A stretch of 64,000 nt of DNA from an uncultured Prevotella sp. Its GTDB lineage: Bacteria > Bacteroidota > Bacteroidia > Bacteroidales > Bacteroidaceae. Each line of letters starts with the position of its first letter. Within the stretch, counting starts at the first letter, position 1. The stretch is taken from NCBI GenBank assembly GCA_934202525.1, contig CAKPYB010000012.1, positions 1 through 64,000 on the forward strand. The letters are read 5' to 3'. The notes under the pieces were generated by a model. That model made no database searches, had not been told where the DNA came from, and saw only the letters and a program-made list of their open reading frames with translations. Both the position numbers and the translations under genes were made by a program. This document shows, in pieces, positions 41,304 through 49,840 of the stretch.

Positions 41304-42557
41304 CTAATTAAAAACTAATACATCATTATCCTTATAAGCTTCATAGCCGCTAACGATAACCTGCTCGCCCGGCTCTAAGCCCTCAATCACCTCATAATAT
41401 TGAGGATTTTGGCGACCGATGGTAATCTTTCGGCGATAAGCCTTCTTGCCACTCTTGTCTAATACGAAAATCCATTGACCGCCCGTTACACTATAAAACG
41501 TGCCTTTTGGGATAATTATTGCCTGCTTCGACTGACCGAGCTGCAAATCTACATAATAAGTCTGACCGGTTCGGATATTGCCAGGACGAACACCTTTGAA
41601 GATGAAGTCGATGCGGAATCTGCCGTCTCTTACCTCGGGATAAACCTTGCGAACCTGCAGGAGATAATGCTTGCCGTTCTGGTCGAAAGTGGCAGTAAGT
41701 CCCGGTTTTACCCGGTCGATGTAATGCTCATCCACCTGCGCCTGCACCTTGAAATCGCTAAGGTCGTTGATGACGCCAATCTTCTGTCCTGCCTGAATGC
41801 TTTGTCCCAGCTCCACATCGAGCAAACCGATTTCGCCCGAAATGGTGCTGCGGATGTTCAGCTTCTCCTTGCGCTGGCGAACCAGCTGCACATTCTTCTG
41901 CATGGCTTCCAGATTATCGCCCATCTGATCCATCTGCGAACGGCGGAGTTGCGCATCCTTCTTCAATCGCTTGCTGATGAGCGCATGCTTCTTGACGGCA
42001 AGGTCGTAATCTTCCTTAGCCTTCAGATACTCCTCGCGCGAATTGAGTTCTTCCTTGTGCAACGCCTCCTGATGCTGATAGGAACGGCGCTTGGTAATGA
42101 CATCCTGCGAAAGCGACAGTTCCTCGTTGCTGTTGTTCAGGCGGTCCTGCTCCATCGAAATCTGGGTATTGCGAAGCATGTCCTGCTTTTCGGCAAGTTC
42201 GCTTTCTACATTCAGAATCTCCAGGTCGAGATTCGAATTGCTCAGTTTCACGATGACATCGCCCTTGTTCACGTGGGCACCTTCATCCACCACTTTCTCC
42301 AGAACAATACCGCCTTCCTCGGAACTGATCTGCACCACGGAGATAGGAACCACCTGTCCATCCACCGAAACATAATCGTTGAACTGCGCCTTCTCCACGG
42401 TTCCGATGCTCAATCCCTTCCTATCCACCTTCAGGGTGGAAGAGAAATTGCTCAATCCCAACCAAATGAGGACTGCGATCAAAACCGCTCCTCCGCCAAT
42501 CCATGCCCAGTACTTGCGAGGCACGAGATATTTTTTCTTTTCTATTTTTATGTCCAT
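41304..42557 (-). CDS. HlyD/MacA-type periplasmic adaptor
   Basis: 417 residues. One N-terminal membrane helix (about 15-34), a lipoyl-like half (SEEGGIVLEKVVDEGAHVNKGD), a long alpha-helical hairpin (about 100-215, rich in E/Q/L/R), the second lipoyl half (STISGEIGLLDVELGQSIQAGQ) and the beta-barrel/membrane-proximal domains ending YEAYKDNDVLV. Bridges the MacB-like permease and TolC. Gap of 258 bp to tolC, filled by the nested palindromes. Confidence 0.92.
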   Translation of the reverse strand: MDIKIEKKKYLVPRKYWAWIGGGAVLIAVLIWLGLSNFSSTLKVDRKGLSIGTVEKAQFNDYVSVDGQVVPISVVQISSEEGGIVLEKVVDEGAHVNKGDVIVKLSNSNLDLEILNVESELAEKQDMLRNTQISMEQDRLNNSNEELSLSQDVITKRRSYQHQEALHKEELNSREEYLKAKEDYDLAVKKHALISKRLKKDAQLRRSQMDQMGDNLEAMQKNVQLVRQRKEKLNIRSTISGEIGLLDVELGQSIQAGQKIGVINDLSDFKVQAQVDEHYIDRVKPGLTATFDQNGKHYLLQVRKVYPEVRDGRFRIDFIFKGVRPGNIRTGQTYYVDLQLGQSKQAIIIPKGTFYSVTGGQWIFVLDKSGKKAYRRKITIGRQNPQYYEVIEGLEPGEQVIVSGYEAYKDNDVLVFN

Positions 42558-42593
42558 AATTTTATGTATTCAAGTTTGCAAGAGCACTCCACA

Positions 42594-42790
42594 CGCCCTG
42601 AAAGGGCAGAAGCTCCTAGCCCAGGGTAACACCCTGGGTTATCATGGCCGCAAGCCTGTCGCCCTGTAAGGGCAAAAGCTTTAAAATTCCAGGCAATATA
42701 CAAAGCTTTTGCCCTTTCAGGGCGCCTTGCTGATTGTTATTATACCCAGGGTGTTACCCTGGGCTAGGAGCTTTTGGGCCTTCAGCCCGT
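42594..42790. repeat. Nested palindromic (REP/MITE-like) element inside the efflux operon
   Basis: Outer arms 42608-42639 and 42743-42774 share about 30 bp (GAAGCTCCTAGCCCAGGGTA and on), each containing the palindrome CCCAGGGTAACACCCTGGG. Inner arms 42660-42682 and 42701-42723 (GCCCTGTAAGGGCAAAAGC) form a second stem. The whole can fold into a large hairpin in the operon mRNA. Confidence 0.9.
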
Positions 42791-42815
42791 ACCTGAACCA
42801 CTTGCGAAAGTTCTG

Positions 42816-44219
42816 TTATTTAATTAAATTTTCTCCCTGATAATAACCTACCAGTCTCTGTTTGATAATGAGCAGCATCTGCATCTGGAGTTCCTTGATT
42901 CTGCTTTCCAGAAGCGTCTGGGCTGCGGTATGAAGATCGAAGGTGGAAAGCATTCCTTCTTCAAACTTCCGGCTCGACATGTGATAGGCAAGCGAATCGG
43001 AGACCACCTTCTTCTGCATCTGATGCAACTCCTTGGCGTAACCCTCTGCATCCATTACCGCCTGAGCTATCTGGTCGTGAAGCTTGCGCCTGGTTTCCTC
43101 CAGGTTCACCTGTGCCAGTTGCCAGTCGTTGCGTGCCTTCTTCACGCTGTGCCAGCGGTCGCTATTATAAATAGGTATGGAAAGGGTCAACGCGAGGTAT
43201 TCGCCCTGGTTGTTGTGAAACTGCGAGGCAAACCCATCGTATTGCCCTTTCTGAGAGAGATTCTTATAATAGTTGGTAGAAATACCGCCACCGAGAGAGA
43301 GTGATGGCAGCAATCTGCCTTTTGCTATCTTGTAATCATACCGAGCCCGCTCCACTTCGTATTCTGCCGACTTCAAATCGGGAGAAATATGCTGGAAGCC
43401 CTGGTAAACGGTTTCGTAGTTTACTCCAGATTCAGAAACCTCCTCATATCCAGTCTTTAACTTCAGATTTCGCTCCTCAACTATCTGGATTTTCTGTCCC
43501 CCTTCAATCTGGATTTTTGGTTCCTCATTAATCTGGATTTTCAGCTCTCCATCCACCGGAAAATTCATCGCCGATTTCAAGGCGAGCAGACTCTGTTTTG
43601 CCACATTCTCCTGATGCGTAAGATTGTATTCATCTTCTGCCACCTGCGATTCCATCTGCACCACATCCGGTCGGCCTTTCTCGCCCAGTTCATACAGGCG
43701 CTTCATCTTATCCAGCATCCGCTTGCTTTCGTTCAGTTTCTCGCTTGCTATCTGAATGCTTGCCTCAGCATAGGCAGCATCCACATATTTCTGCATCACG
43801 TCGATGGCTCTATCGTCCTGAATCTTCTGCATCGCCGTGGCTGAATAATCCCGGCTCAACTTAGCCTGCTTCAAGGCGTTGATGGTGGCGAAACCGTCAA
43901 AGACATTCAGTTCGGCATAAAGCTGATAGTAGTTGTTGAATGTCGTTACATTATTATAAGTATTGGTTTCCGGGTCGATGTTTCGTCCCCAGGCATACTG
44001 TCCCTGCACGCCACCCGTAACGGTAGGCAGGAATCCTGCCACAGCATGCTGGTAATCCAGCTTGCGCTGGCGGGCATTAACCACCTCCCGCTTCACCTCC
44101 GTGGCGTGCTCCACGGCGTATTTCATGCAGTCGTCAAGGCTCCAGCTCTGTGCCGAGGCGCCAGCCGCCCAGACCAACCATCCTATCAATATTCCTATTC
44201 TTTTCATAATCTTCTTCAT
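42816..44219 (-). CDS. TolC-family outer-membrane efflux protein
   Basis: 467 residues from ATG 44219 (44207 possible). Signal peptide ends ASAQS (about residue 24). Two homologous halves of the OEP fold with long helices (about 60-200 and 280-440) and DLKSAEYEVERARYDYKIAKG, a typical helix of the second half. A loop at about 230-255 contains three 8-residue repeats KIQI-xExx, encoded by 24-bp tandem repeats. Provides the exit duct for the MacAB-like units. Confidence 0.92.
   Translation of the reverse strand: MKKIMKRIGILIGWLVWAAGASAQSWSLDDCMKYAVEHATEVKREVVNARQRKLDYQHAVAGFLPTVTGGVQGQYAWGRNIDPETNTYNNVTTFNNYYQLYAELNVFDGFATINALKQAKLSRDYSATAMQKIQDDRAIDVMQKYVDAAYAEASIQIASEKLNESKRMLDKMKRLYELGEKGRPDVVQMESQVAEDEYNLTHQENVAKQSLLALKSAMNFPVDGELKIQINEEPKIQIEGGQKIQIVEERNLKLKTGYEEVSESGVNYETVYQGFQHISPDLKSAEYEVERARYDYKIAKGRLLPSLSLGGGISTNYYKNLSQKGQYDGFASQFHNNQGEYLALTLSIPIYNSDRWHSVKKARNDWQLAQVNLEETRRKLHDQIAQAVMDAEGYAKELHQMQKKVVSDSLAYHMSSRKFEEGMLSTFDLHTAAQTLLESRIKELQMQMLLIIKQRLVGYYQGENLIK
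43483..43554 (-). repeat. 24-bp tandem repeat in tolC (3 units)
   Basis: ATCTGGATTTT occurs at 43483, 43507 and 43531 with exact 24-bp spacing; each unit encodes KIQI plus four variable residues and keeps the frame. Confidence 0.85.
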
Positions 44220-44304
44220 TTTGGCATGATAAGGACAAGAGCCGTACCAAAACAGCATTTCTCCTGATAATCAAACCATTAAATAAAAACTCTCATTAAA
44301 CAAA

Positions 44305-44344
44305 CTGTCCAACAATTAGACACCACCGTCTAATTGTTGGACAG
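44305..44344 (-). terminator. Strong hairpin between the efflux ABC unit 2 and tolC
   Basis: Perfect 17-bp arms, CTGTCCAACAATTAGAC (44305-44321) and its complement (44328-44344), with a 6-base loop. On the minus strand it is followed by TTTGTTTAATG. It may be a partial terminator or a processing site that splits the operon's expression. Confidence 0.6.
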
Positions 44345-44354
44345 AAACCGCAGC

Positions 44355-45035
44355 TTAAAGCTGATCATTCATCGTATCCACCACTTGTCCATCAAACAGA
44401 TTGATGATGCGACTGGCGTAAGTAGCATCGTGCTTGGAGTGCGTCACCATCACGATGGTGGTTCCCTCCTCGTTCAGCTCGCTGAGCAACTGCATCACTT
44501 CCATACCATTCTTGGAATCGAGGTTACCCGTAGGCTCATCGGCAAGGATGATGCTAGGCTTGCCCACCACGGCACGGGCGATGGCAACCCTCTGCTGCTG
44601 ACCGCCCGAAAGCTGATGAGGATAATGCTTGGCACGATGACTGAGCTTTACCTTGCGCAGGATGTCGAGCACTCGCTCCTTGCGCTCCGCCTTGCCAATG
44701 CCTAGATATTTGAGCTGCAGGTCGATGTTCTCCTCTACCGTCAACTCATCTATCAGATTGAAATTCTGAAAGACGAAACCGATGCGACCCTTGCGATAAG
44801 CCGTGCGCTCACGCTCCTTGAGATGTCCTACCTCCTCATCGCCCAGCCAATACTTACCCTCGGTAGGTGTATCGAGCAAGCCGAGGATGTTGAGCAAGGT
44901 AGACTTGCCACATCCCGAAGGTCCCATGATGGCTACAAACTCTCCATTCTTTACATTGATGTTCACGCCGTTCAGGGCGATGGTTTCCACCTCTTCCGTG
45001 CGGAATATTCTAGTTAAATTCTCTGTACGTATCAT
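44355..45035 (-). CDS. ABC transporter ATP-binding protein (MacB/LolD type), unit 2
   Basis: 226 residues. Walker A GPSGCGKST, signature LSGGQQQRVAIARA, Walker B IILADEPTGNLD; over 60% of visible motif regions match the unit 1 ATPase at 38116. Drives the permease at 45087. Ends about 10 bp before a strong hairpin, so this may be the end of the first transcriptional segment. The leader (45038-45072) has 7-nt repeats TTTAATG. Confidence 0.93.
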   Translation of the reverse strand: MIRTENLTRIFRTEEVETIALNGVNINVKNGEFVAIMGPSGCGKSTLLNILGLLDTPTEGKYWLGDEEVGHLKERERTAYRKGRIGFVFQNFNLIDELTVEENIDLQLKYLGIGKAERKERVLDILRKVKLSHRAKHYPHQLSGGQQQRVAIARAVVGKPSIILADEPTGNLDSKNGMEVMQLLSELNEEGTTIVMVTHSKHDATYASRIINLFDGQVVDTMNDQL

Positions 45036-45086
45036 CTTGATTTAATGTTTAATGTGTAGTGTTTAATGTTTACTTAGCTCATCATG

Positions 45087-47438
45087 CTATTCCATCTTGA
45101 TGCTGTCTATCGGATTCTCCAGAGCGGTGCGCAGGGTATAGCTGAAGACCGATACCAAGGCTAGCAGCAAGGTGAAGATAGCTCCTGCTACCAATGTCCA
45201 CCAAGGGAAATCGATGCGATATTTGAAACCTATCAAGTATTCTTGCATCAGCTTAACACACAATGGGATGGCGATAACCACAGCCACACACGATGTAATG
45301 AGGAATCGCTTGGAAAGTTGCCATGCCGCATCTGTCACCGAGGCTCCCATCACCTTGCGCAAGGCTATCTGTCGGCGCTGCTGGTTGCCGTAATATACCG
45401 ACATGCCAAACAAGCCGAGGGCGGAAATCAAGATGGAGATGCCCATGAAGGTGATGATGAGCACCATCATGTTGTGCTTCTCCTTGAGCGCATCAGCCAA
45501 GGTGTCGTCCAGATACTCCGTATCCATGTCGGTAGGTACGCCCAGCTGTTCCTTAGCCACTTGCTTGCAGGCACTTTGGATAGCAGACAGGGCTTGGGCA
45601 TGGTCGCCACGAGTCTTCACCAAGATGGTCCAAAGCACATCATGATTGGAAGGAACACGTATCGCATTATGATTTCCAAATTTGTCAGATTTGAACTCAT
45701 CAAGAGCATCGCCACAGTGGAAATCTTTCACAACGCCACAAACCTCATATTCCGGCTTGCCTTCACGATTACCGAAATATGGTTTCTTGCTCGATACGCC
45801 AAAGGTTCGCTTGGCTTCCTCGCTAACCCAGATTTTGCCTGGCGTTGGGTCAGAATATCGCTCCAGCACCTTGAAGCCCATCATCTTCATCGCTATGGAA
45901 TCCAATACGCTCAATCGCAAGAACGCTAAATTTTCTCCCTTCTCATCATGCACTCCATTAGCAAAGCTGATGACAGGATTGTTGCCGATAGCCGTAGCCT
46001 CCTCCACCTCAGGCAGAGATTTCAATCTCGCTATCAACGCCGCGTTTCTGACGTCCACATTATCAAACCCGAAGGTGGTGGATACGCAGAGGATATCTTT
46101 TGTTTGATAACCCAAAGGTATGTTGGCGAGATGGCGCATCTGGAGCATCATCGTGATAGCCATCACCACCAGCGACATACTGATAACACTCTGTGCCACA
46201 ATGAATATTTTACTAAACCACATCTTGCTGCGCAAGCGGATGGTACCCTTCACCACATCTATCGGATTGTAGCGAGACACCACGATGGCTGGGAACAAGC
46301 CCGACAGCAAGGAGATAACGAGATAAGCCACCAACAGGCATCCCCAAACGGCAGGCGAAGAGAAGAGCGAAATCTTCGTATCCAAGATGCTATTAAATAA
46401 AGGTGTGAATGCCCAAGCCAGCAAAATGCCCAGCAAGAAGCAACCTGCCGTGAAGAGTGCTGCCTCCTTGATATAGCGCAATACCACACCCAGTACCGAC
46501 TCACCCAACAGGCGGCGGGTAGCCATCTCCTTGGCTCGATTGCCTATCTGCGCCACGGTGAGATTGATGTAATTGAAGATGGCTGAAAGCAAGAGGACGA
46601 GTGCCACAATCAAAAGGACATTGACCAAGGTCTTGCTGCCATGACGGACATGCGAGCATGTAATATCTGAAAAATACAACTTATCCCAGCGTACCAAGCT
46701 AGAGCCCCACAAGAAACTGCCAGTTGTCTTCCCACGACTCCACCATTTCTTCCAATAGCCCATATATTTATTGAGCAATGTGGCATTCACCTTTTCTGGA
46801 TCAGCATTATCTGCCAATCGGACGATGGTAACAACCTCGCCAAACTGATCCATCGGATACAAATCTGCGTCCTTAAATTTCATGGAAACAAAGATGTCGG
46901 TGGGTTCCAGCAAGTCTTCCCTGCCAAAATCATCCACGATGCCCACTACCTTGAATTGCAGCGTGTCGCACTTAACGACCTGCCCGATAGGATTCGCATT
47001 GCAAAAAGCCCTCTTGGCAAAAGACTCGGAGATAAGGGCCTGGTGCTTATCCGTGAGCACACGATGAGCGGAGCATCCCCTGCACTTCATTCCCATCATA
47101 TCCAAGAAGTTAGGATCTATGGCACGTGCCTGCACATGAAAGTATTGACCATCCACCACAGCACCCTTGTCTGTATAATAATCGCTAAATCGGGTCCATT
47201 CCTTGATTTCCGGGATGGAAGGGAAAAACTCCTTAGCCGTACCCAGGGTCATGCCAAGATAATCGCCCGAACCAGGCACATAGAGGTTCTTGGCATCTGG
47301 CTGATGAGTGCCCACCCGATACTCCATGAAGGCGTAAGATACCAAAATCATCACAAAAGCCAAGGCTATCGAGAGTCCGAAAGCCTCGATAGCAGTATAG
47401 AGCTTGTTGCGCGATAAAAACTTAAAATAACTTTTCAT
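45087..47438 (-). CDS. MacB-like ABC transporter permease (FtsX type), unit 2
   Basis: 783 residues, first gene of the minus-strand efflux operon. Same double FtsX layout as the unit 1 permease: an N-terminal helix (about 18-38), periplasmic region, FtsX helices (about 275-410), second periplasmic region and final helices (about 660-780), with IALRKVMGASV near the last block, the typical coupling helix that contacts the ATPase (unit 1 has IAIRKVNGAKV). Two different permease/ATPase pairs share one TolC and one adaptor. Confidence 0.9.
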   Translation of the reverse strand: MKSYFKFLSRNKLYTAIEAFGLSIALAFVMILVSYAFMEYRVGTHQPDAKNLYVPGSGDYLGMTLGTAKEFFPSIPEIKEWTRFSDYYTDKGAVVDGQYFHVQARAIDPNFLDMMGMKCRGCSAHRVLTDKHQALISESFAKRAFCNANPIGQVVKCDTLQFKVVGIVDDFGREDLLEPTDIFVSMKFKDADLYPMDQFGEVVTIVRLADNADPEKVNATLLNKYMGYWKKWWSRGKTTGSFLWGSSLVRWDKLYFSDITCSHVRHGSKTLVNVLLIVALVLLLSAIFNYINLTVAQIGNRAKEMATRRLLGESVLGVVLRYIKEAALFTAGCFLLGILLAWAFTPLFNSILDTKISLFSSPAVWGCLLVAYLVISLLSGLFPAIVVSRYNPIDVVKGTIRLRSKMWFSKIFIVAQSVISMSLVVMAITMMLQMRHLANIPLGYQTKDILCVSTTFGFDNVDVRNAALIARLKSLPEVEEATAIGNNPVISFANGVHDEKGENLAFLRLSVLDSIAMKMMGFKVLERYSDPTPGKIWVSEEAKRTFGVSSKKPYFGNREGKPEYEVCGVVKDFHCGDALDEFKSDKFGNHNAIRVPSNHDVLWTILVKTRGDHAQALSAIQSACKQVAKEQLGVPTDMDTEYLDDTLADALKEKHNMMVLIITFMGISILISALGLFGMSVYYGNQQRRQIALRKVMGASVTDAAWQLSKRFLITSCVAVVIAIPLCVKLMQEYLIGFKYRIDFPWWTLVAGAIFTLLLALVSVFSYTLRTALENPIDSIKME

Positions 47439-47458
47439 ATCTGTTGTTTCTTTATTTT

Positions 47459-47540
47459 CTGATGCTTTTTCTGATGCATCCTATCTGATGCTTTTTTCTG
47501 ACGCAAAAGTAATCATTCCTTTTGATTCTGCCAAGAATCA
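47459..47540 (-). promoter_or_regulatory. Promoter region of the efflux operon
   Basis: Minus-strand CTTG (47535-47532), 20-bp spacer, TACTTTTG (47511-47504). The palindrome TGATTCT-GCCA-AGAATCA (47523-47540) overlaps the -33 element. Four copies of CTGAYGC (47459, 47471, 47485, 47498) lie in the expected leader. Confidence 0.7.
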
Positions 47541-47638
47541 GAAGCTAGCGGCAAGCGGATTGTATGAAATTCATACACTCTTCTGTATGATAATCACACA
47601 TCATCTTCCGTTTTGTTGGCTAATTCAAGAAAAAAGTG

Positions 47639-47646
47639 TACTTTTG
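47639..47646 (+). promoter_or_regulatory. Promoter box of the second regulator/kinase pair
   Basis: TACTTTTG, with GTTG 20 bp upstream (47615-47618), 36 bp before ATG 47683; divergent from the efflux operon promoter. Confidence 0.7.
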
Positions 47647-47682
47647 CAAACAAAGACAAAAGATATAACAGAACACAAATAG

Positions 47683-48201
47683 ATGAAATACGGAACTATA
47701 CTTGTTATCGACGACAATCCATCGATACTCACAGCCCTGAAGATATGCCTGGGCGGCACATTTGAGAAGATTCTCACCTTGCCTTGCCCAGACACAGCCC
47801 CCGCTCTGCTCCAACAAGAGCCAGTGGACATCATCTTGCTCGACATGAACTTTTCGCTGGGCGTAAACAGCGGACAGGAAGGTTTACTTTGGCTTCGCAC
47901 CTTGCGCCGTCTCCATGCCAACATCCCCGTAGTGCTCATCACCGCCTACGCTGATATCCAGCTCGCCATCAAGGGATTGAAGACGGGAGCCGCCGACTTT
48001 GTAACCAAGCCTTGGGATAATGACGAACTTATCAGAACCCTGAAAGATGCCATCGACCGAAGCCAGGAAGTGGAGACACTGGAGAGCATCGAGACCACGC
48101 ATATCCACAAGGTGGTGGATCAATGCCACGGCAATATTTCTCGTGCCGCCGAACTGCTCGGCATCACTCGCCAAACGCTTTATGCCAAGCTCAAGCGATA
48201 A
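47683..48201 (+). CDS. Response regulator of NtrC type lacking the AAA+ domain
   Basis: 172 residues: a receiver (about 5-122; D54 in LLDMNFSLG) joined directly to a Fis-type helix-turn-helix (about 130-172: VVDQCHGNISRAAELLGITRQTLYAKLKR). The sigma-54-activating AAA+ domain of its paralogue at 33740 is missing, so this protein should act at ordinary promoters, like PrrA/ActR-type regulators. It is divergently transcribed from the efflux operon and probably regulates it. Forms an operon with the kinase at 48265. Confidence 0.92.
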   Translation: MKYGTILVIDDNPSILTALKICLGGTFEKILTLPCPDTAPALLQQEPVDIILLDMNFSLGVNSGQEGLLWLRTLRRLHANIPVVLITAYADIQLAIKGLKTGAADFVTKPWDNDELIRTLKDAIDRSQEVETLESIETTHIHKVVDQCHGNISRAAELLGITRQTLYAKLKR

Positions 48202-48264
48202 TCACTTATCAAAATCATTCCCGTTATCACTTATCAAAATCATTCATGATTATCAACATCTGAT

Positions 48265-49152
48265 ATGAACACCATTTTCCACATATATATAATAGGTATC
48301 ATACTCCTCGTCATAGGAGGCATCATCTATCTCTTCTTGCGCCATCAGCGCAACCTGAAGAGCCGTGCCTTCTTGATGCAAGAGGCTATCCGCAATGGCG
48401 ATTACTCCTTCCGTCTATCCACCAAGGGATTGCTCTCTGGAGAACGAGCCTTGCAGCAAGCCCTCAACGATATGGAGAACGACATCGGCAGACTAGTGGC
48501 GCAGCATGAGGTGGAATCTTGGCAAAAGCTAACCCGAGTGCTCACCCATGAGATTATGAACGCCACCGCCCCCATCTCCAGCATCTGCCAAGCCTATCTG
48601 AGCAATCCCGACATCCAAGGCTCGCCCTACGAGGAAGGCATCCGAGCCATTCGAGACACCAGCAAGTCGCTCACCAGTTTCGTGGACAGCTACCGCAAGC
48701 TCACCCAGCTACAAGAACCTGTCATCGAGAACATTCCACTCAAGGATTTCGTGGAAGGCATCAAGCCGCTCTATCCTCAGATAGAATGGCACATCCATAT
48801 CCCTGAAGATGCCACCTGGTCTGCCGACAAAAACATGCTGCACCAGGTATTTATCAATCTGACCAAGAATGCCATCGAGGCTCACGCCTCAGCCATCGAC
48901 ATTCGATGCTTCCACAAACATCCAGAGAGCATCGAGAGTTCACAATTCTCGGGCATCTATTTCAGCAACAATGGTGCCCCCATCCCAGCCGATGTGGCAA
49001 AGGAGATGTTCATCCCCTTCTTCTCCACCAAGCCATCAGGTTCGGGCATCGGCCTCTCCATCTCCCGCCAGATGCTGATGATGCAATCCATCACCCTCTC
49101 CCTAGCCGAGCATAATGTGGCAGGCTATCATGTAACATTCCGAATGGAATGA
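48265..49152 (+). CDS. NtrB-like membrane sensor histidine kinase (short)
   Basis: 295 residues. One N-terminal transmembrane helix (about 7-25), no PAS domain, H95 in RVLTHEIMNATAP, HATPase motifs NLTKNAIEA, FSNNGAPIP and GSGIGLSISRQML. Clearly a paralogue of the kinase at 35193 without the PAS region. Partner of the regulator at 47683. Its stop codon lies 2 bp from the open frame of a transporter fragment, so the 3' flank was rearranged. Confidence 0.92.
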   Translation: MNTIFHIYIIGIILLVIGGIIYLFLRHQRNLKSRAFLMQEAIRNGDYSFRLSTKGLLSGERALQQALNDMENDIGRLVAQHEVESWQKLTRVLTHEIMNATAPISSICQAYLSNPDIQGSPYEEGIRAIRDTSKSLTSFVDSYRKLTQLQEPVIENIPLKDFVEGIKPLYPQIEWHIHIPEDATWSADKNMLHQVFINLTKNAIEAHASAIDIRCFHKHPESIESSQFSGIYFSNNGAPIPADVAKEMFIPFFSTKPSGSGIGLSISRQMLMMQSITLSLAEHNVAGYHVTFRME

Positions 49153-49153
49153 A

Positions 49154-49441
49154 ATATATGATAAAGAAGAGGAAACAAAAACTTTTGGTGGTTTGATGGC
49201 GGTAGATATTGCGCCTAAGAATGCATCGGGTGCTGCTCTTGGCGTTGTCGGCGTAGCGAGTTATGTGGGTGCCGGCATCCAGGACATCATGAGCGGTCTG
49301 CTCATCGAGGGCAACAAGCATCTGGTAAATGGCGTAGAGACTTACTACTTTACCTATATCAATTATTTCTGGATTGGCGCAGCCCTGATGTCTGTCTTAA
49401 TGACTTGCATCGTCTGGAAGGTGAAAACAAAGACTGTTTAA
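49154..49441 (+). pseudogene. C-terminal remnant of an MFS (GlpT/UhpT-like) transporter
   Basis: The frame from about 49184 encodes GGLMAVDIAPKNASGAALGV, AGIQDIMSGLLI and a final membrane helix (IGAALMSVLMTCIVWK), characteristic of the last third of organophosphate:phosphate antiporters. The first ~350 residues are absent: the upstream sequence is the 3' end of the histidine kinase gene. There is no plausible start (TTG/ATG at 49193-49196 only). A deletion or insertion junction must lie within 49150-49185. Confidence 0.85.
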
Positions 49442-49463
49442 GAAATAAACGAAGCTATCATCA

Positions 49464-49744
49464 AAATACTCTTCACTCTTCACCTTTCGGCCGGAAACCC
49501 CTGTGTTTATCGGCATTCCGAGGGGTGAAGAGTTGTTTTTATCTCTTCACCCACTCTTCACCACTCTTCACCTTCAGGAACGGAAACAGATGCAAAAGAC
49601 AGATAGAAGGATTGCAAATCAGCCAGAACTGAAGGGTGAAGAGTGGTGAAGAGTAGGTGAAGAGTGCCCGAATACTCTTCACCACTCGGAATGCCGATAA
49701 ACACAGGGGATTCGGGGCTTTTGGTGAAGAGTGAAGAGTATTTG
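49464..49744. repeat. 280-bp foldback element with GGTGAAGAGT minisatellite
   Basis: Outer arms 49464-49532 and 49674-49744 (about 70 bp, including CCCTGTGTTTATCGGCATTC) and inner arms 49541-49577 and 49629-49665 (ACTCTTCACC repeats) are inverted copies around a 50-bp centre. It covers most of the gene-free stretch 49442-49940. Confidence 0.9.
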
Positions 49745-49797
49745 GCAGGATGCCTATACGAAAACAAAATAAAGGAGGTTTCGATAACTGTTCCAGT

Positions 49798-49837
49798 AAA
49801 ACAGCCGACTAGCCACTCATGCGCTAGTCGGCTGTTT
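49798..49837. terminator. Strong hairpin with 14-bp arms
   Basis: AAACAGCCGACTAG (49798-49811 region) pairs with CTAGTCGGCTGTTT (49824-49837). It may terminate transcription in either direction, most likely for the small minus-strand gene at 49941. Confidence 0.65.
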
Positions 49838-49840
49838 ACG

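Noticed and set aside
41475..42629. 384-residue plus-strand ORF
   Set aside because: Antisense to the HlyD-type adaptor gene and running into the palindromic repeat; Leu/His-rich shadow sequence.
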